Positions 15,913 to 26,572 of a DNA stretch of 64,000 nucleotides are shown here, piece by piece. The DNA is taken from NCBI RefSeq assembly GCF_014638915.1, contig NZ_BMFQ01000004.1, forward strand, positions 372,001 through 436,000, written 5' to 3'. The stretch is from Xanthomarina arctica. GTDB lineage: Bacteria; Bacteroidota; Bacteroidia; Flavobacteriales; Flavobacteriaceae. The notes beneath the pieces are model-generated. The model saw only the letters and a program-made list of their open reading frames with translations. It had not been told where the DNA came from and searched no databases. The first letter of the stretch is position 1, and each line of letters opens with the position of its first letter. The translations under genes were made by a program, and so were the position numbers.

Positions 15913-18900
15913 TTAATTGACTAAGACCTTTTTACTCACCACTCCAAATTCTGTTTGCAGCTTTATAATATAAGATCCAACACTTAGAGTTTTTGTTTTG
16001 ATTACCAAGTTTGCTTCCGTTTTAGAGTCTTCTATTTTGAAAATAGATTGTCCGATAATATTGAACATTTCTACAGATTTAATAGTCTTCAATTCTGGAT
16101 TTTGGATGGTGATGCTTTCATTCGTATTGACATATGATACTTGTAGAGAATTTGCTAATTCTATGGCTTCAACTCCCAAAGATTGGTTTGTAAATGTAAT
16201 TTCAAATCGATCCAAATAACTTCCAGCCTGTAAATAAATTGAATAATTTTCAACTCTTAAATCATGAATAAGACCTAATTCCTTATCATGGATATAAATG
16301 TTTAAAGTGCTTGGAACATTTTCTAAAATATCAATAGTAATATTATTTAAACCAGGATCTGATGTGTGTATTCCAATAGGTAATACGGTGTTTTCAGAAA
16401 TATTATCAATGCCTTGAATAATGTATTTTTCATTGTCAAGCATCCAATACATATCATCCATTTGGTTTTGATATAACAAACCATCAAATCCCCAATCGTA
16501 TTCTAAAGATGCTCTAGTGTCTTCAGTTAGCAATAACTGTCTATGAATGGTGTTGACAGAATTATAACCAAGACGTATTTTCATCCTGTTATCTTCGAAT
16601 TCTTCTTCAGTTGTTTCTTCGTTTTGCTCTTGTCTAATATAATTCGATAAAGTGCCTTCTTCTTTTACAAATCTTCTTTGTCCATTATTAAAATTAATAG
16701 TTCCTGTTCTTTTACCACTAACAAAGAAGCCTTGACCAACAGGAATAAAACGTCCGGGAGTTTTGGTTCCTGTTCCTACTTCTGCCACGTCAGGATTAAT
16801 GGTTCCCCAAGCAGCAGCACAAACACCTCCTGAAAAATTATAAGTAGCATAACCACCTTGATATTCGGATGATGAGTGAGAGCTTCCTCCCCAATGTTCC
16901 CAGAAATATAATGTACCATTAATTAACGGACTCGATTCTGAATTTCTTTCTATACCTGTAATATTGTCAACTTCTGGACCATTATCCAAAATAAACTGGT
17001 CTGCATCTATTGCCGAAGCATAAGGGTTACCAATTAAATAGTCGTTACCAGCGTTCAGGTTTAAAGTTAAAATATCGCCATTATTTGGCTTTCCTTGAAA
17101 TACATAGTTTTGCTCAAGAGTTAAATCGCCTTCAGTATTTTCTATGCCTTTCATAGTAAAACCTTCTCCAGCTTTAATGGTTCCCGTATTTCTTATATGT
17201 TGCCATGCCGAATAATCACTACTTGGTAAATTACCAAATTTCCATATCCAGTAATGTGCAATCCCAATTGGAGAGCCAGAGTTGCCATCATAACCTCCTA
17301 CAAAGGAAATGTTAGTTGGACTATCAGAATCTGTTCCATCTTTAACGATGTTATTATTTAACTTATAACTGTAATTATTAGGATATTCAGTGGTTGTAAA
17401 ACCTACTGGAGAAGACCAGTAATTGTAAGTAAAAAGGTCTTTTGTTCCTTGTTGATCTTTTTCAATTTTACCTGCACTTCCAACTAATAAACTACTTTCA
17501 GAACCTTGAACAAGTTGAGATTCGCCTTCAAGATCTATAAAGCCATTTAATTCCAAGTACCAACTAACGTTAAGTTCAGAATCATCATTTACGTGGTATT
17601 CAATAGGAGCAGAAGTAGCATCTAGTTCATCTATAAATAAGGCTAAATGGCCTTGATGTCCACTAAAGGAAACATCATTGTGTTTTACTTTTACAATGGA
17701 CCAATCATAGGTCACAACATCTTGTCCATGAACTCCATCTGCAAAGGAATCTACAGCGTCTGGTAAATTTCCACTTGAATGTGTTATAAAAGGCATTGGT
17801 GCAGTCTGGTTATCTATAAGTTTTGCATTATACAATTTAGCACCTGTACCAGAGTCGTAGTCTGGAGTTGTTAAGTCATCAACTATATCACCTTTAAAGA
17901 CGTCCATACGGTAATAACGCATTAAGGAAGGCCAGAGAATTGGGTCTATATAGGACGTACTGATAAAGTTTGCTATATCTTTTGGTACAACACTACCACG
18001 AACAACGCCATAATTATTTTCAATTTCCTGATACACCATTTTCTGAATTTCATTCTCAGATAATGTTTTGTTGAAAACACGAACTTCATCTATAAATCCT
18101 TTAAAGTATTTGTCAGTGTTGTTATCAGCTTGCTTCCCGATTCTAAAATTAAAAGGATTAGATTCTAAAAAGCTTCCAGCACCGAAAGTGCTAGATAGTT
18201 TCTCTCCATTGACATATAAAGTGATTTCTTCATCTTCTCCATTAAAAGAAGCAACAACGTGGTACCATTGGTTGGAGTTTATTGGATGACTATTCAAATC
18301 ATTTTGTGCACCAATATTGTTGGCTATTGCACGAATATAATAGTTGCCAGCAGATGGCTCAATCATAATCTTTAGATTTTCTTGTCCAAAAATAACCGCA
18401 CTTCCATTTAGAAATGATGGGTCAATTTTTATCCATCCCATGATTGTGGCATTCGTTCTGCCACTCAGTAATTCTGAATCTTCAATATAATCATTTCGAC
18501 CATCGAAATATAAATTTAATTTTCTGTCTAAATCACGTGGAGACCCAAAACGTTCATCATCGGTGTCGAACAAATCTAAAATACCATCTTTATCTGTATC
18601 GGTATTATAATTTTCGCCTCCAATAGATCCGTTAGCGTTTGTGTCTAAACTAGCATAAAGAGTTTGACTGATATCATAAGTGTTTCCATTTGATGTGGTA
18701 TCCATATAGTCTGGGATACCATCAGAATCGGAATCCACCACAAAATAAGTAGATCCTAAGCCTTGATTTGAATTACCAAATGCGGTTTCAAATGTGGATC
18801 CTGTGTTATAATCGTAAATATCAAGGATTCCATCAGCGAATAGTTCATGGATACCATCAGAATCAACATCTTTTTTACGTGCATAATCTGTATCTAAGCC

Positions 18901-21234
18901 ATCACCAACACCATCTCCATTTATATCACCATCTCCATTTTCAAAATTCAAATCTGCAGAATTTCCAGCTTTGGATTCATCAACGTCAAAAATAGTATCA
19001 TTATCACTATCAAGATCTAAGTAATTAGGAGTACTGTCGTTATCTGAATTCAAAATTGTAAAACCTTCAGCCAAGTCATGCATCCCATTAGCATTCAAGT
19101 CAATCCAGCCAGACGTATTTGTTAAGGTTGCAGTTCCTTCACTTAAATTGCCTAATCCAGCTTCAACAACATCAGGAATTCCGTCATTGTCAGAATCTAA
19201 ATCAAATATATCAGCAATGCCATCACTATCTGTGTCACATAATGTTTGAATAATGGTTATGTCGTCTATAGCCAAGTTGTTTCCAATACCTCCAGGAGTA
19301 TTATTAATAAATCTAACAATAAATGAGTTTACATCACCTAAATTAACGTTTGTACTAAATTCTTGCCATTCTCCTTGAATACATGTGTTATCTGTTGTGC
19401 TAACAGAGCATCTTCCTAAGGGAGTGGTATTATAAGTTGATAAGATATTTTCATTTAAATCTAAAAATTGAACGGTAATATCTGGTAAATCGGAACCCGA
19501 GAAACTAGATTGAGACATAATGTTTAATGCATAGAAGCTGTAGGAAATTGGAAAATTTGATAAAATGCCAGTTATGGTTGCTTCATAGAAAACTCCTGGA
19601 GTATCACTCGCGCTAAAAACGGCCATTCTTCCATTGATGTCATTAGGAGTATGATCTTCCCCATTGTACCAAGCCAAATCCCCATGTATGTTTTCTGGAT
19701 CACTGGCTTGGGTTCCTGTAATTTTTGAAACCACTGTATACTCGCCATGATCTAAAATCCATGAAGATTGATTTGGGCATTCTGGTGTATTCGTGCCAAT
19801 AAGACCATCTTCATAGCAGTAACTCGTATTTGCAGTATTATTGTTTATTGTTGCTCTACCTGTACCAACACCAAAAGTTTCATTTAGAAATTTATAATTA
19901 ACACTGTTTCCTCCTGCATTACCACAATTTTGTTGTTCAGCAGAATCCATAATACCATCATTGTCATCATCTATATCCACATGATCGAGAATGCCATCTC
20001 CATCACTATCATAGAAATATTGAATGGTAGTTCCTTGAATTAGGAATGTGTAGGTAGGTTCGTCTGAGTCATTACTAAAAACACTCACTAATGATGTTTT
20101 TTTTCCAAATTCTAAGGAATTATATGCAACGCTAAACGCACTAGAATCACCTCCTGAAATGGGGGTGTTAGAAGGAGGTCCTGTTATTGTGAAATTTTCG
20201 GAATTGGAAACTGTAATTTCTGAGATAATTAAATCGGCCGTACCTTCTGAATTGTCTATAGAGAAGGTATGTTCTTTTGTGCTTCCTAAGTCTACTAATC
20301 CAAAATTAGTAGCATCTATAAAATCTGGTGTAAGATCTCCATTCACTATTAAAGTGTTATCATGTCCTAAAATCTTAATTTCAGGGGCTGTAGCCATGCT
20401 TTGAATATGAATATCATCTATGGCCATATCACTTTTAAAATCAGAACCTATAAGACCTCTAAATCTTAATTTAATGATTTGCCCTGAATATGCAACTAAA
20501 CTTAAGTTTGCATCTTCCCATGGATCATCATTTGCTGTTTGAACTTGACCAGATTGAGTCCAGATATTTGTGTAGCTTGTCCCATTATTAGTACTGATAT
20601 CTACATTAAGTATTCCCATGTTTACTCCGTACATATGGTAAGAAAATGAAATCTCTGGAAAAGAAACGGTGCTCAAGTCAATACAAGGGCTCTCTAAATT
20701 TGATGTTTGATTGATGTTCCCTGATGCTTCTGCGTAAACATACCAAGAGCCACTTTTAGCTAATTCTGGTCCTGTAAAATATGAAGTTGTACTATTCATA
20801 TTTCTATCCCAATCAAATTCATCGGAATTATCTTGTGTCCAACCTCCAAAACCTGATTCAAAAGATTGCGTGTATGGAAAAGAGTTTATGGTCGTAGTGC
20901 AGTCATTTGTAGCAAAAGAACTTAAATCCATAATTTGGTTGTCTGGATTTAAGGTGTCACCAGAAGTTCCACTCCAATAGGTAACTTGCGTTGTGGATTT
21001 TTTCCATCCACGTTTATGAAATGGATCGATATCAATGGATAAAGAACTCCCTAGGATGAAAGCGTGATTATTATCTGATAGAATCCTATTCGTTTTTCTT
21101 GAGTTATTTTTAAGTGTAAATACTTTTTCTAAAGCGACAGCCGAGATCGTTTCAGATCGGGAAAAGGTGTTAATACAGAATATTAATCCAACAATAAGAA
21201 TAGTGTACCTGATGGTATACCTTAAGTTTTTCAT
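15913..21234 (-). CDS. Giant T9SS-secreted multidomain protein with MAM-like, thrombospondin type 3 and LamG-like domains
   Basis: A 1773-residue surface or extracellular protein. A signal peptide (residues 1 to about 30, core TILIVGLIFCINTF) directs export. Next come a MAM-like domain (about 112-280), a choice-of-anchor D-like domain (about 284-405), a first calcium-binding DxDxDG repeat block (about 408-432), a second jellyroll-like region, a long thrombospondin type 3 array rich in DSDGDGIPD-type loops (about 665-900), and a concanavalin A/LamG-like domain with FDGRNDYIED and WYHVVASFNG (about 910-1085). The region after that is less defined. The last 80 or so residues, with VEMFNIIGQSIFKI and ending GVVSKKVLVN, form a type A sorting domain for the type IX secretion system. 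It probably binds glycans or mediates adhesion; a catalytic role is not visible. Confidence 0.88.
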   Translation of the reverse strand: MKNLRYTIRYTILIVGLIFCINTFSRSETISAVALEKVFTLKNNSRKTNRILSDNNHAFILGSSLSIDIDPFHKRGWKKSTTQVTYWSGTSGDTLNPDNQIMDLSSFATNDCTTTINSFPYTQSFESGFGGWTQDNSDEFDWDRNMNSTTSYFTGPELAKSGSWYVYAEASGNINQTSNLESPCIDLSTVSFPEISFSYHMYGVNMGILNVDISTNNGTSYTNIWTQSGQVQTANDDPWEDANLSLVAYSGQIIKLRFRGLIGSDFKSDMAIDDIHIQSMATAPEIKILGHDNTLIVNGDLTPDFIDATNFGLVDLGSTKEHTFSIDNSEGTADLIISEITVSNSENFTITGPPSNTPISGGDSSAFSVAYNSLEFGKKTSLVSVFSNDSDEPTYTFLIQGTTIQYFYDSDGDGILDHVDIDDDNDGIMDSAEQQNCGNAGGNSVNYKFLNETFGVGTGRATINNNTANTSYCYEDGLIGTNTPECPNQSSWILDHGEYTVVSKITGTQASDPENIHGDLAWYNGEDHTPNDINGRMAVFSASDTPGVFYEATITGILSNFPISYSFYALNIMSQSSFSGSDLPDITVQFLDLNENILSTYNTTPLGRCSVSTTDNTCIQGEWQEFSTNVNLGDVNSFIVRFINNTPGGIGNNLAIDDITIIQTLCDTDSDGIADIFDLDSDNDGIPDVVEAGLGNLSEGTATLTNTSGWIDLNANGMHDLAEGFTILNSDNDSTPNYLDLDSDNDTIFDVDESKAGNSADLNFENGDGDINGDGVGDGLDTDYARKKDVDSDGIHELFADGILDIYDYNTGSTFETAFGNSNQGLGSTYFVVDSDSDGIPDYMDTTSNGNTYDISQTLYASLDTNANGSIGGENYNTDTDKDGILDLFDTDDERFGSPRDLDRKLNLYFDGRNDYIEDSELLSGRTNATIMGWIKIDPSFLNGSAVIFGQENLKIMIEPSAGNYYIRAIANNIGAQNDLNSHPINSNQWYHVVASFNGEDEEITLYVNGEKLSSTFGAGSFLESNPFNFRIGKQADNNTDKYFKGFIDEVRVFNKTLSENEIQKMVYQEIENNYGVVRGSVVPKDIANFISTSYIDPILWPSLMRYYRMDVFKGDIVDDLTTPDYDSGTGAKLYNAKLIDNQTAPMPFITHSSGNLPDAVDSFADGVHGQDVVTYDWSIVKVKHNDVSFSGHQGHLALFIDELDATSAPIEYHVNDDSELNVSWYLELNGFIDLEGESQLVQGSESSLLVGSAGKIEKDQQGTKDLFTYNYWSSPVGFTTTEYPNNYSYKLNNNIVKDGTDSDSPTNISFVGGYDGNSGSPIGIAHYWIWKFGNLPSSDYSAWQHIRNTGTIKAGEGFTMKGIENTEGDLTLEQNYVFQGKPNNGDILTLNLNAGNDYLIGNPYASAIDADQFILDNGPEVDNITGIERNSESSPLINGTLYFWEHWGGSSHSSSEYQGGYATYNFSGGVCAAAWGTINPDVAEVGTGTKTPGRFIPVGQGFFVSGKRTGTINFNNGQRRFVKEEGTLSNYIRQEQNEETTEEEFEDNRMKIRLGYNSVNTIHRQLLLTEDTRASLEYDWGFDGLLYQNQMDDMYWMLDNEKYIIQGIDNISENTVLPIGIHTSDPGLNNITIDILENVPSTLNIYIHDKELGLIHDLRVENYSIYLQAGSYLDRFEITFTNQSLGVEAIELANSLQVSYVNTNESITIQNPELKTIKSVEMFNIIGQSIFKIEDSKTEANLVIKTKTLSVGSYIIKLQTEFGVVSKKVLVN

Positions 21235-21655
21235 TTTGGTTAAGTTTGAGTTTGGGGCTAAACCTTAATTAATGATGTGTTATAATGTTTTTTAAATCAA
21301 CAGCTATAATTACTTAATATAATTGGTTTTGTTGATTATCTTAAATACCAAAAAATTCTAATTAGTACACAATTCGATTTGTTTAGAGGTAGTTAAGACT
21401 GCTAATATATTAAAATACTTGACAAAAAATCTATTAAACGCAAAAAAATCCGATAAAATGTATATTTGTAAAAAAGATACTACATAAAGTGGTTTGAAAT
21501 GATGCTTTAAAAGATATTTGTTAACATTTGTACCCAAACTAAATTAAAACCCGAAGTTTTCTGAATGTGGTTATTTTGGCTACGTCAGTATAATAGGATA
21601 CTAAATATTAAATAATTACCTTTAAAATCTACTTCAGTATTAATTAAACAGTCTT
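21235..21655. other. Divergent intergenic region with a candidate promoter element
   Basis: These 421 AT-rich bases separate the giant T9SS gene from the serine hydrolase gene. TATATTTG at 21461-21468 matches the TAnnTTTG -7 element on the plus strand, but no TTG lies 17-23 bp upstream and it is nearly 190 bp from the serine hydrolase start. No gene, hairpin or repeat of note was seen. Confidence 0.4.
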
Positions 21656-23230
21656 ATGAAACCACTAAAAAGTAACCACTTAATTTTAGCTTTTAGCTTC
21701 TTTTTAATTTTAAATGTATCTGCTTTTGCCCAATTATCATCAAGTCAAATTGATAGTTTGGTTGTAGATGCCATGGATAAATTTAAAGTAGCAGGAACAG
21801 CAGTAGCCATTGTAAAAGACGGTAAAATAATCTATGAAAAAGGCTTCGGCGTTATTTCAAAAACAACTCATGTCAAGGTAAATGAACACACCAATTTTGC
21901 AATTGCTTCAAACAGTAAAGCTTTTACAACTACCGCTTTGGCGCTTTTAGTTGAAGATGGAAAAATTAAATGGACTGATAAAGTGGTAGATCATATTCCA
22001 GAATTTAAAATGTACAATGCTTATGTTACTGAAAATTTCAATATTCAAGATTTATTAACACATAGAAGCGGACTAGGACTTGGAGTTGGAGATTTAATGT
22101 TTTTTCCAGATGGTTCAGATTTTACTATGGCCGACTTACTTTCAAGTTTCCAATATTTTAAACCGGTGTCTGCTTTTAGAACACAATTTGATTACGATAA
22201 CTTATTATATTTGGTAGCAGGAGAACTAATAGCAAGAAAAAGTGGTGTTACTTGGGAGGAATTTATTACGACTAGAATTTTTGAGCCTCTAAATATGGAT
22301 AGCTCTTATGCCGGATTAAATTTAATTCCAGATACAAGTAATTTAGCTTTACCTCATAGTACGGCAAGTGGCGATTTTGTAGTGCTACCAAGCTTTAAAG
22401 AAATGATGAATGGATCTGCTGGAGGGATTTATGCCAATGTAAACGATATTTCTCAATGGATGCTCGTGCAACTTAATCAAGGAAAATATGGCGAAAACCT
22501 AGAAAATCAATTATTCACCCTTGAAAGTCAGCATGAAATGTGGACCATCCACACCACTACAGAAGTGAATAGAAATCCGAGATACAATTCTCATTTTGCA
22601 GGCTATGGTTTGGGTTGGGATTTAACCGATAAAAAAGGAAACATGATTGTTTCTCACACAGGTGGACTTCCTGGAATGTTAAGCAGAACCGTTTTAATTC
22701 CTGATTTAAATGTAGGTATTGTGGTGCTTACCAATACAGAACCTGGAGGAGCAGGCGTTTTCATGGCAGTTTCTAGAACCATTGTAGATGGTTATTTAGG
22801 TTTGGATGATTTCCATTGGACAGACAAGTTCTATGATTATTTTAGTCAAAATGAAGCAGAAGGCGATGCCGTAATTAAGCAAGTCTGGGAGACGGTAAAC
22901 CTTAATAAAAAGGTCAAAATTAATGAATCAGATTACCTAGGCGTTTATAAAGATAACTGGTTTGGAAAAATGGAAGTCTTTAAAAAAGACGGGAAACTTT
23001 GGTTAAAATCCTATAAATCACCCAAATTAAATGGGCAATTACAATTTTACAAAGCCAATACTTTTGCTATTAAATGGGAATATCAAGACATGAATGCCGA
23101 TGCATTTGTCATGTTTTCTTTAGATGAAAACGGGATGGCTCAAAGCATTAAAATGAAAGGAATTTCTCCAAACATTGATTTCAGTTTCGATTTTCACGAT
23201 TTAGATTTGCAACGAGTTTCTAAAGACTAA
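21656..23230 (+). CDS. Secreted serine hydrolase of the class C beta-lactamase/penicillin-binding family with DUF3471
   Basis: A 524-residue exported hydrolase. An N-terminal signal peptide ends at VSAFAQ. The beta-lactamase-like domain has all three family motifs: SNSK (Ser85 and Lys88 as SxxK), YDN in the FDYDNLLY segment and HTGG followed by LPGML. The last 100 or so residues form a DUF3471-type beta domain often fused to these enzymes. Related proteins are esterases or D-amino peptidases rather than true beta-lactamases. The cardiolipin synthase gene begins 17 bp downstream, suggesting a shared transcript. Substrate is unknown. Confidence 0.9.
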   Translation: MKPLKSNHLILAFSFFLILNVSAFAQLSSSQIDSLVVDAMDKFKVAGTAVAIVKDGKIIYEKGFGVISKTTHVKVNEHTNFAIASNSKAFTTTALALLVEDGKIKWTDKVVDHIPEFKMYNAYVTENFNIQDLLTHRSGLGLGVGDLMFFPDGSDFTMADLLSSFQYFKPVSAFRTQFDYDNLLYLVAGELIARKSGVTWEEFITTRIFEPLNMDSSYAGLNLIPDTSNLALPHSTASGDFVVLPSFKEMMNGSAGGIYANVNDISQWMLVQLNQGKYGENLENQLFTLESQHEMWTIHTTTEVNRNPRYNSHFAGYGLGWDLTDKKGNMIVSHTGGLPGMLSRTVLIPDLNVGIVVLTNTEPGGAGVFMAVSRTIVDGYLGLDDFHWTDKFYDYFSQNEAEGDAVIKQVWETVNLNKKVKINESDYLGVYKDNWFGKMEVFKKDGKLWLKSYKSPKLNGQLQFYKANTFAIKWEYQDMNADAFVMFSLDENGMAQSIKMKGISPNIDFSFDFHDLDLQRVSKD

Positions 23231-23247
23231 AAAACCACCTACTTTTA

Positions 23248-24705
23248 ATGAACTACATTTTAATTCTAGAAATTGTTTATGTTATTGGTTTGATGCTGGT
23301 ATGTTATCGCGTAATTCTCGATACTCAAAACACCACAAAAGCATTAGCCTATTTATTATTGGTAATTTTTCTTCCCATAATTGGAATGATTTTCTATTTT
23401 TCATTCGGTGTCAATTATCGGATACGGAAAATGTATGGTAAAAAATTAATGACAAATGAAGATTTACAACTTAACCTTGAAAGGGAACTTATTTCATATT
23501 CCAAAGATGTTTTAAAAAAAGGTGATGAAAGTGTTCAAGAAAACAAAAAATTAATAAATCTGATTCTAAAGGATAATTTAAGTCCCTTAACCAATAATAA
23601 CGATGTTAAATTATTATTAAACGGAGAGACTAAGTTTCCGGAAGTTATAGAATGTATAAATCAAGCTAAACACCATATTCATATAGAGTATTATATTTTC
23701 GAAGACGATAATATAGGAACTCAAATTATTGATCTCCTTATTGAAAAAGTATCTCAAGGTGTCATGGTCAGATTCATTTATGATGATTTTGGGAGTCGTT
23801 CTATTAGAAAAAAGCAAGTAAAAAGGTTACAGGAAGGTGGCGTAAAAGTTTTCCCATTTTATAAAATTAAACTCATTGCTTTTGCCAATAGAATTAATTA
23901 TCGAAACCACAGAAAAATTATAGTTATAGATGGTCATACATCCTTTGTAGGTGGCATAAATGTTAGTGATAGATATATTAATACAGTGCCTAATAAGAAT
24001 AAGGTTTTTTGGAGAGATACCCATTTAAAAATAGTTGGGCCAGCAAGCTGGTATTTGCAATATCTGTTTTTATGCGATTGGAATTTTTGTGCTGAAGATG
24101 ACGTAACTATCACGAATCAGTTGTTTCCTGTAAAAGGATCTTTTGAATCCAAGAATGACAAACATGTACAAATTACGGCCAGTGGTCCAGATTCTGATGT
24201 GCCAACTATTAAATTTGCATTGCTTCAGGCGATTAATCTAGCGGAAAAGGAAATACTAATCACCACCCCATATTTTATTCCAAGTAATAGCATTATGGAT
24301 GCCTTGATGATTGCTGCAAAAAGTGGAGTGAAGGTAAAACTTATAGTGCCTAAAAATTCAGATTCTAAGTTGGTAAATGCGGCGGCCTGTTCATATTATT
24401 CAGATTTACTCAAATCTGGAGTAGAAATTTACCGTTATTGCAAAGGCTTTGTTCATGCTAAAACGTTGGTTATCGATAATGAAATTGCTGTTGTAGGAAC
24501 TGCAAATATGGATGTTAGGAGTTTTGATTTGAATTTTGAAGTTAGCGCGATTGTTTATGATGAAGAAATAGCAGATCAATTAAAAGCTTCTTTCTATGAA
24601 GATTTAGAGGACTCCACGCGAATAGATTTAAAACAATGGCAAAGCAGACCAGCACCTTATAGGTTTTTAGACAAATTAGCAAGGTTATTTTCTCCTGTTC
24701 TTTAA
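23248..24705 (+). CDS. cls: Cardiolipin synthase (phospholipase D family)
   Basis: A 485-residue membrane-bound enzyme that joins two phosphatidylglycerols to make cardiolipin and glycerol. Two N-terminal transmembrane helices (ILILEIVYVIGLMLVCY and AYLLLVIFLPIIGMIFYF) are followed by two PLD domains, each with an intact HKD motif: HRKIIVID about residue 220 and HAKTLVID about residue 405, each trailed by a GGIN or GTAN turn. Length and layout match bacterial ClsA-type enzymes. It lies 17 bp after the serine hydrolase gene. Confidence 0.94.
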   Translation: MNYILILEIVYVIGLMLVCYRVILDTQNTTKALAYLLLVIFLPIIGMIFYFSFGVNYRIRKMYGKKLMTNEDLQLNLERELISYSKDVLKKGDESVQENKKLINLILKDNLSPLTNNNDVKLLLNGETKFPEVIECINQAKHHIHIEYYIFEDDNIGTQIIDLLIEKVSQGVMVRFIYDDFGSRSIRKKQVKRLQEGGVKVFPFYKIKLIAFANRINYRNHRKIIVIDGHTSFVGGINVSDRYINTVPNKNKVFWRDTHLKIVGPASWYLQYLFLCDWNFCAEDDVTITNQLFPVKGSFESKNDKHVQITASGPDSDVPTIKFALLQAINLAEKEILITTPYFIPSNSIMDALMIAAKSGVKVKLIVPKNSDSKLVNAAACSYYSDLLKSGVEIYRYCKGFVHAKTLVIDNEIAVVGTANMDVRSFDLNFEVSAIVYDEEIADQLKASFYEDLEDSTRIDLKQWQSRPAPYRFLDKLARLFSPVL

Positions 24706-24843
24706 AAAAGAATCAAATTCAAATGAACACTACAACTGCAAATTGAGGCTTACTATTCTGTCTTTTATCTTTGTTCTTTAATCTATTTTCTTATTTCGTC
24801 ATTATTAATTTTTCATTCGTAATTAAATAACATTTCTTTTCCA

Positions 24844-24851
24844 TAATTTTG
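24844..24851 (+). promoter_or_regulatory. Candidate -7 element for the ABC-F gene
   Basis: TAATTTTG matches TAnnTTTG 19 bp before the ATG; a transcript would then have a very short leader. No good TTG was found at the expected upstream distance. Confidence 0.4.
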
Positions 24852-24869
24852 CGCACCTAAAAAATAGTC

Positions 24870-26507
24870 ATGATTTCAGTAGATGGATTAGCAGTAGAAT
24901 TTGGTGGACATTCGTTATTTAAAGACGTTTCTTTTGTTATAAATGAAAACGACAAAATTGCCTTAATGGGTAAAAATGGCGCAGGAAAATCGACCATGAT
25001 GAAGATTATTGCTGGAGAGCAAAAGCCTTCTAAAGGTCATATTAGGTTTCCAAAAGATGCCGTTATTGCTTATTTGCCTCAACACTTATTAACTGAAGAT
25101 GAATGTACCGTATTTGAAGAAGCTTCCAAAGCTTTCAAGCATGTTTTCGAAATGCGTGACGAAATGGATCAACTCAATAAAGCTCTAGAAACTAGAACAG
25201 ATTACGAGTCTGATGAATACATGTCTATTATTGAAAAGGTTTCAGATTTAGGCGAAAAATTCTACGCCTTAGAAGATGTAAATTATGATGCCGAAGTAGA
25301 AAAAGCACTTAGAGGTCTAGGTTTTAAACGTGAAGATTTAACGCGATTAACTAGCGAATTTAGTGGCGGATGGCGTATGAGAATCGAATTGGCAAAAATA
25401 TTACTTCAAAAGCCAGATTTAATTTTGTTAGATGAGCCTACAAACCATATTGATATAGAGTCTGTTATTTGGTTAGAAGATTTTTTGCTTAATAAAGCCA
25501 AAGCAGTTGTGGTTATTTCTCACGATAAAGCCTTTATTGATAATATTACAAACAGAACCATAGAAGTCACCATGGGGCGTATTTACGACTATAAAGCCAA
25601 TTACTCTCATTACTTGCAATTACGTGAAGAAAGACGTGCCAATCAGATAAAAGCCTATCAAGAACAGCAAAAATTTATTGCGGACAACATGCTTTTTATT
25701 GAACGCTTTAAAGGAACCTTTTCTAAAACAAATCAAGTAACTTCACGAGAGCGTATGCTTGAAAAATTGGAAATTATTAAGATTGATGAAATGGATACTT
25801 CATCTTTAAAATTACGTTTTCCTGCCTCTATTCGTTCTGGAGATTATCCTGTTACCGTTCAAGATCTAACAAAAACCTATGGAGATCATGTGGTTTTTAA
25901 AAATGCGAACATGTCAATTTCTAGAGGAGAAAAAGTATCTTTTGTAGGAAGGAATGGGGAAGGCAAGTCTACCATGATTAAAGCCATATTAGGGGAAATA
26001 GATTTTCAAGGAAAATGTAGTTTAGGACATAATGTGAAAGTAGGATATTTTGCTCAGAATCAAGCGTCATTACTGGATGATAGTTTAACCATTTTTCAAA
26101 CGGTGGACGAGGTTGCTAAAGGAGATGTTAGAACCCAAGTTAAAAACATTCTAGGGCGTTTTATGTTTGGAGGAGAAGATATAGATAAAAAAGTAAGTAT
26201 TTTATCAGGAGGTGAAAAAACCAGATTGGCCATGGTGAAATTGCTTTTAGAACCTGTTAACTTACTTATTTTAGATGAACCAACTAACCATCTTGATTTA
26301 AAATCTAAAGATGTTTTAAAGGAAGCTTTATTGGATTTCGATGGTACCTTAATTTTAGTGTCTCATGATAGAGACTTTCTACAAGGTTTATCTGAAAAAG
26401 TGTTCGAATTTAAAGACCAACGTGTCATTGAGCATTTTGAAAGTATTGATGCCTTTTTAGTTAGAAATAGAATAGAAAGTTTAAAACAAATGGATTTGAA
26501 TAAATAA
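24870..26507 (+). CDS. ABC-F family ATPase (ribosome-associated, YbiT/YkpA-like)
   Basis: A 545-residue soluble protein with two ABC domains and no membrane segments, as in ABC-F translation factors that act at the ribosomal E site. Domain 1 has Walker A GKNGAGKST, signature SGGWRMR and Walker B LILLDEPTNHID. The basic, glutamine-rich linker (around residues 240-310) matches the P-site tRNA interaction motif region. Domain 2 has GRNGEGKST, LSGGEKTR and LLILDEPTNHLD. Length and linker suggest the YbiT/YkpA-type housekeeping branch rather than an antibiotic-resistance branch, but this assignment is tentative. Confidence 0.92.
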   Translation: MISVDGLAVEFGGHSLFKDVSFVINENDKIALMGKNGAGKSTMMKIIAGEQKPSKGHIRFPKDAVIAYLPQHLLTEDECTVFEEASKAFKHVFEMRDEMDQLNKALETRTDYESDEYMSIIEKVSDLGEKFYALEDVNYDAEVEKALRGLGFKREDLTRLTSEFSGGWRMRIELAKILLQKPDLILLDEPTNHIDIESVIWLEDFLLNKAKAVVVISHDKAFIDNITNRTIEVTMGRIYDYKANYSHYLQLREERRANQIKAYQEQQKFIADNMLFIERFKGTFSKTNQVTSRERMLEKLEIIKIDEMDTSSLKLRFPASIRSGDYPVTVQDLTKTYGDHVVFKNANMSISRGEKVSFVGRNGEGKSTMIKAILGEIDFQGKCSLGHNVKVGYFAQNQASLLDDSLTIFQTVDEVAKGDVRTQVKNILGRFMFGGEDIDKKVSILSGGEKTRLAMVKLLLEPVNLLILDEPTNHLDLKSKDVLKEALLDFDGTLILVSHDRDFLQGLSEKVFEFKDQRVIEHFESIDAFLVRNRIESLKQMDLNK

Positions 26508-26572
26508 AAATTTATCAAATCCCAATTCCCAAAAAAACTAAATTCCAAAATAAGAATTTTATTTAAGCCATT

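Noticed and set aside
18444-18995. Plus-strand ORFs opposite the thrombospondin type 3 repeats, rich in His and Tyr
   Set aside because: They are antisense translations of GAT/GGT-rich calcium-loop codons and have no signal, family match or promoter.
21656-23230. A true class C beta-lactamase for antibiotic resistance
   Set aside because: It has the generic SxxK/YxN/HTG motifs and a fused DUF3471-like domain, which points to a general esterase or peptidase; nothing in the context suggests resistance.
24870-26507. An antibiotic-resistance ABC-F protein
   Set aside because: The length, the linker and the housekeeping context suit the YbiT/YkpA-type group better; resistance cannot be inferred from the sequence.
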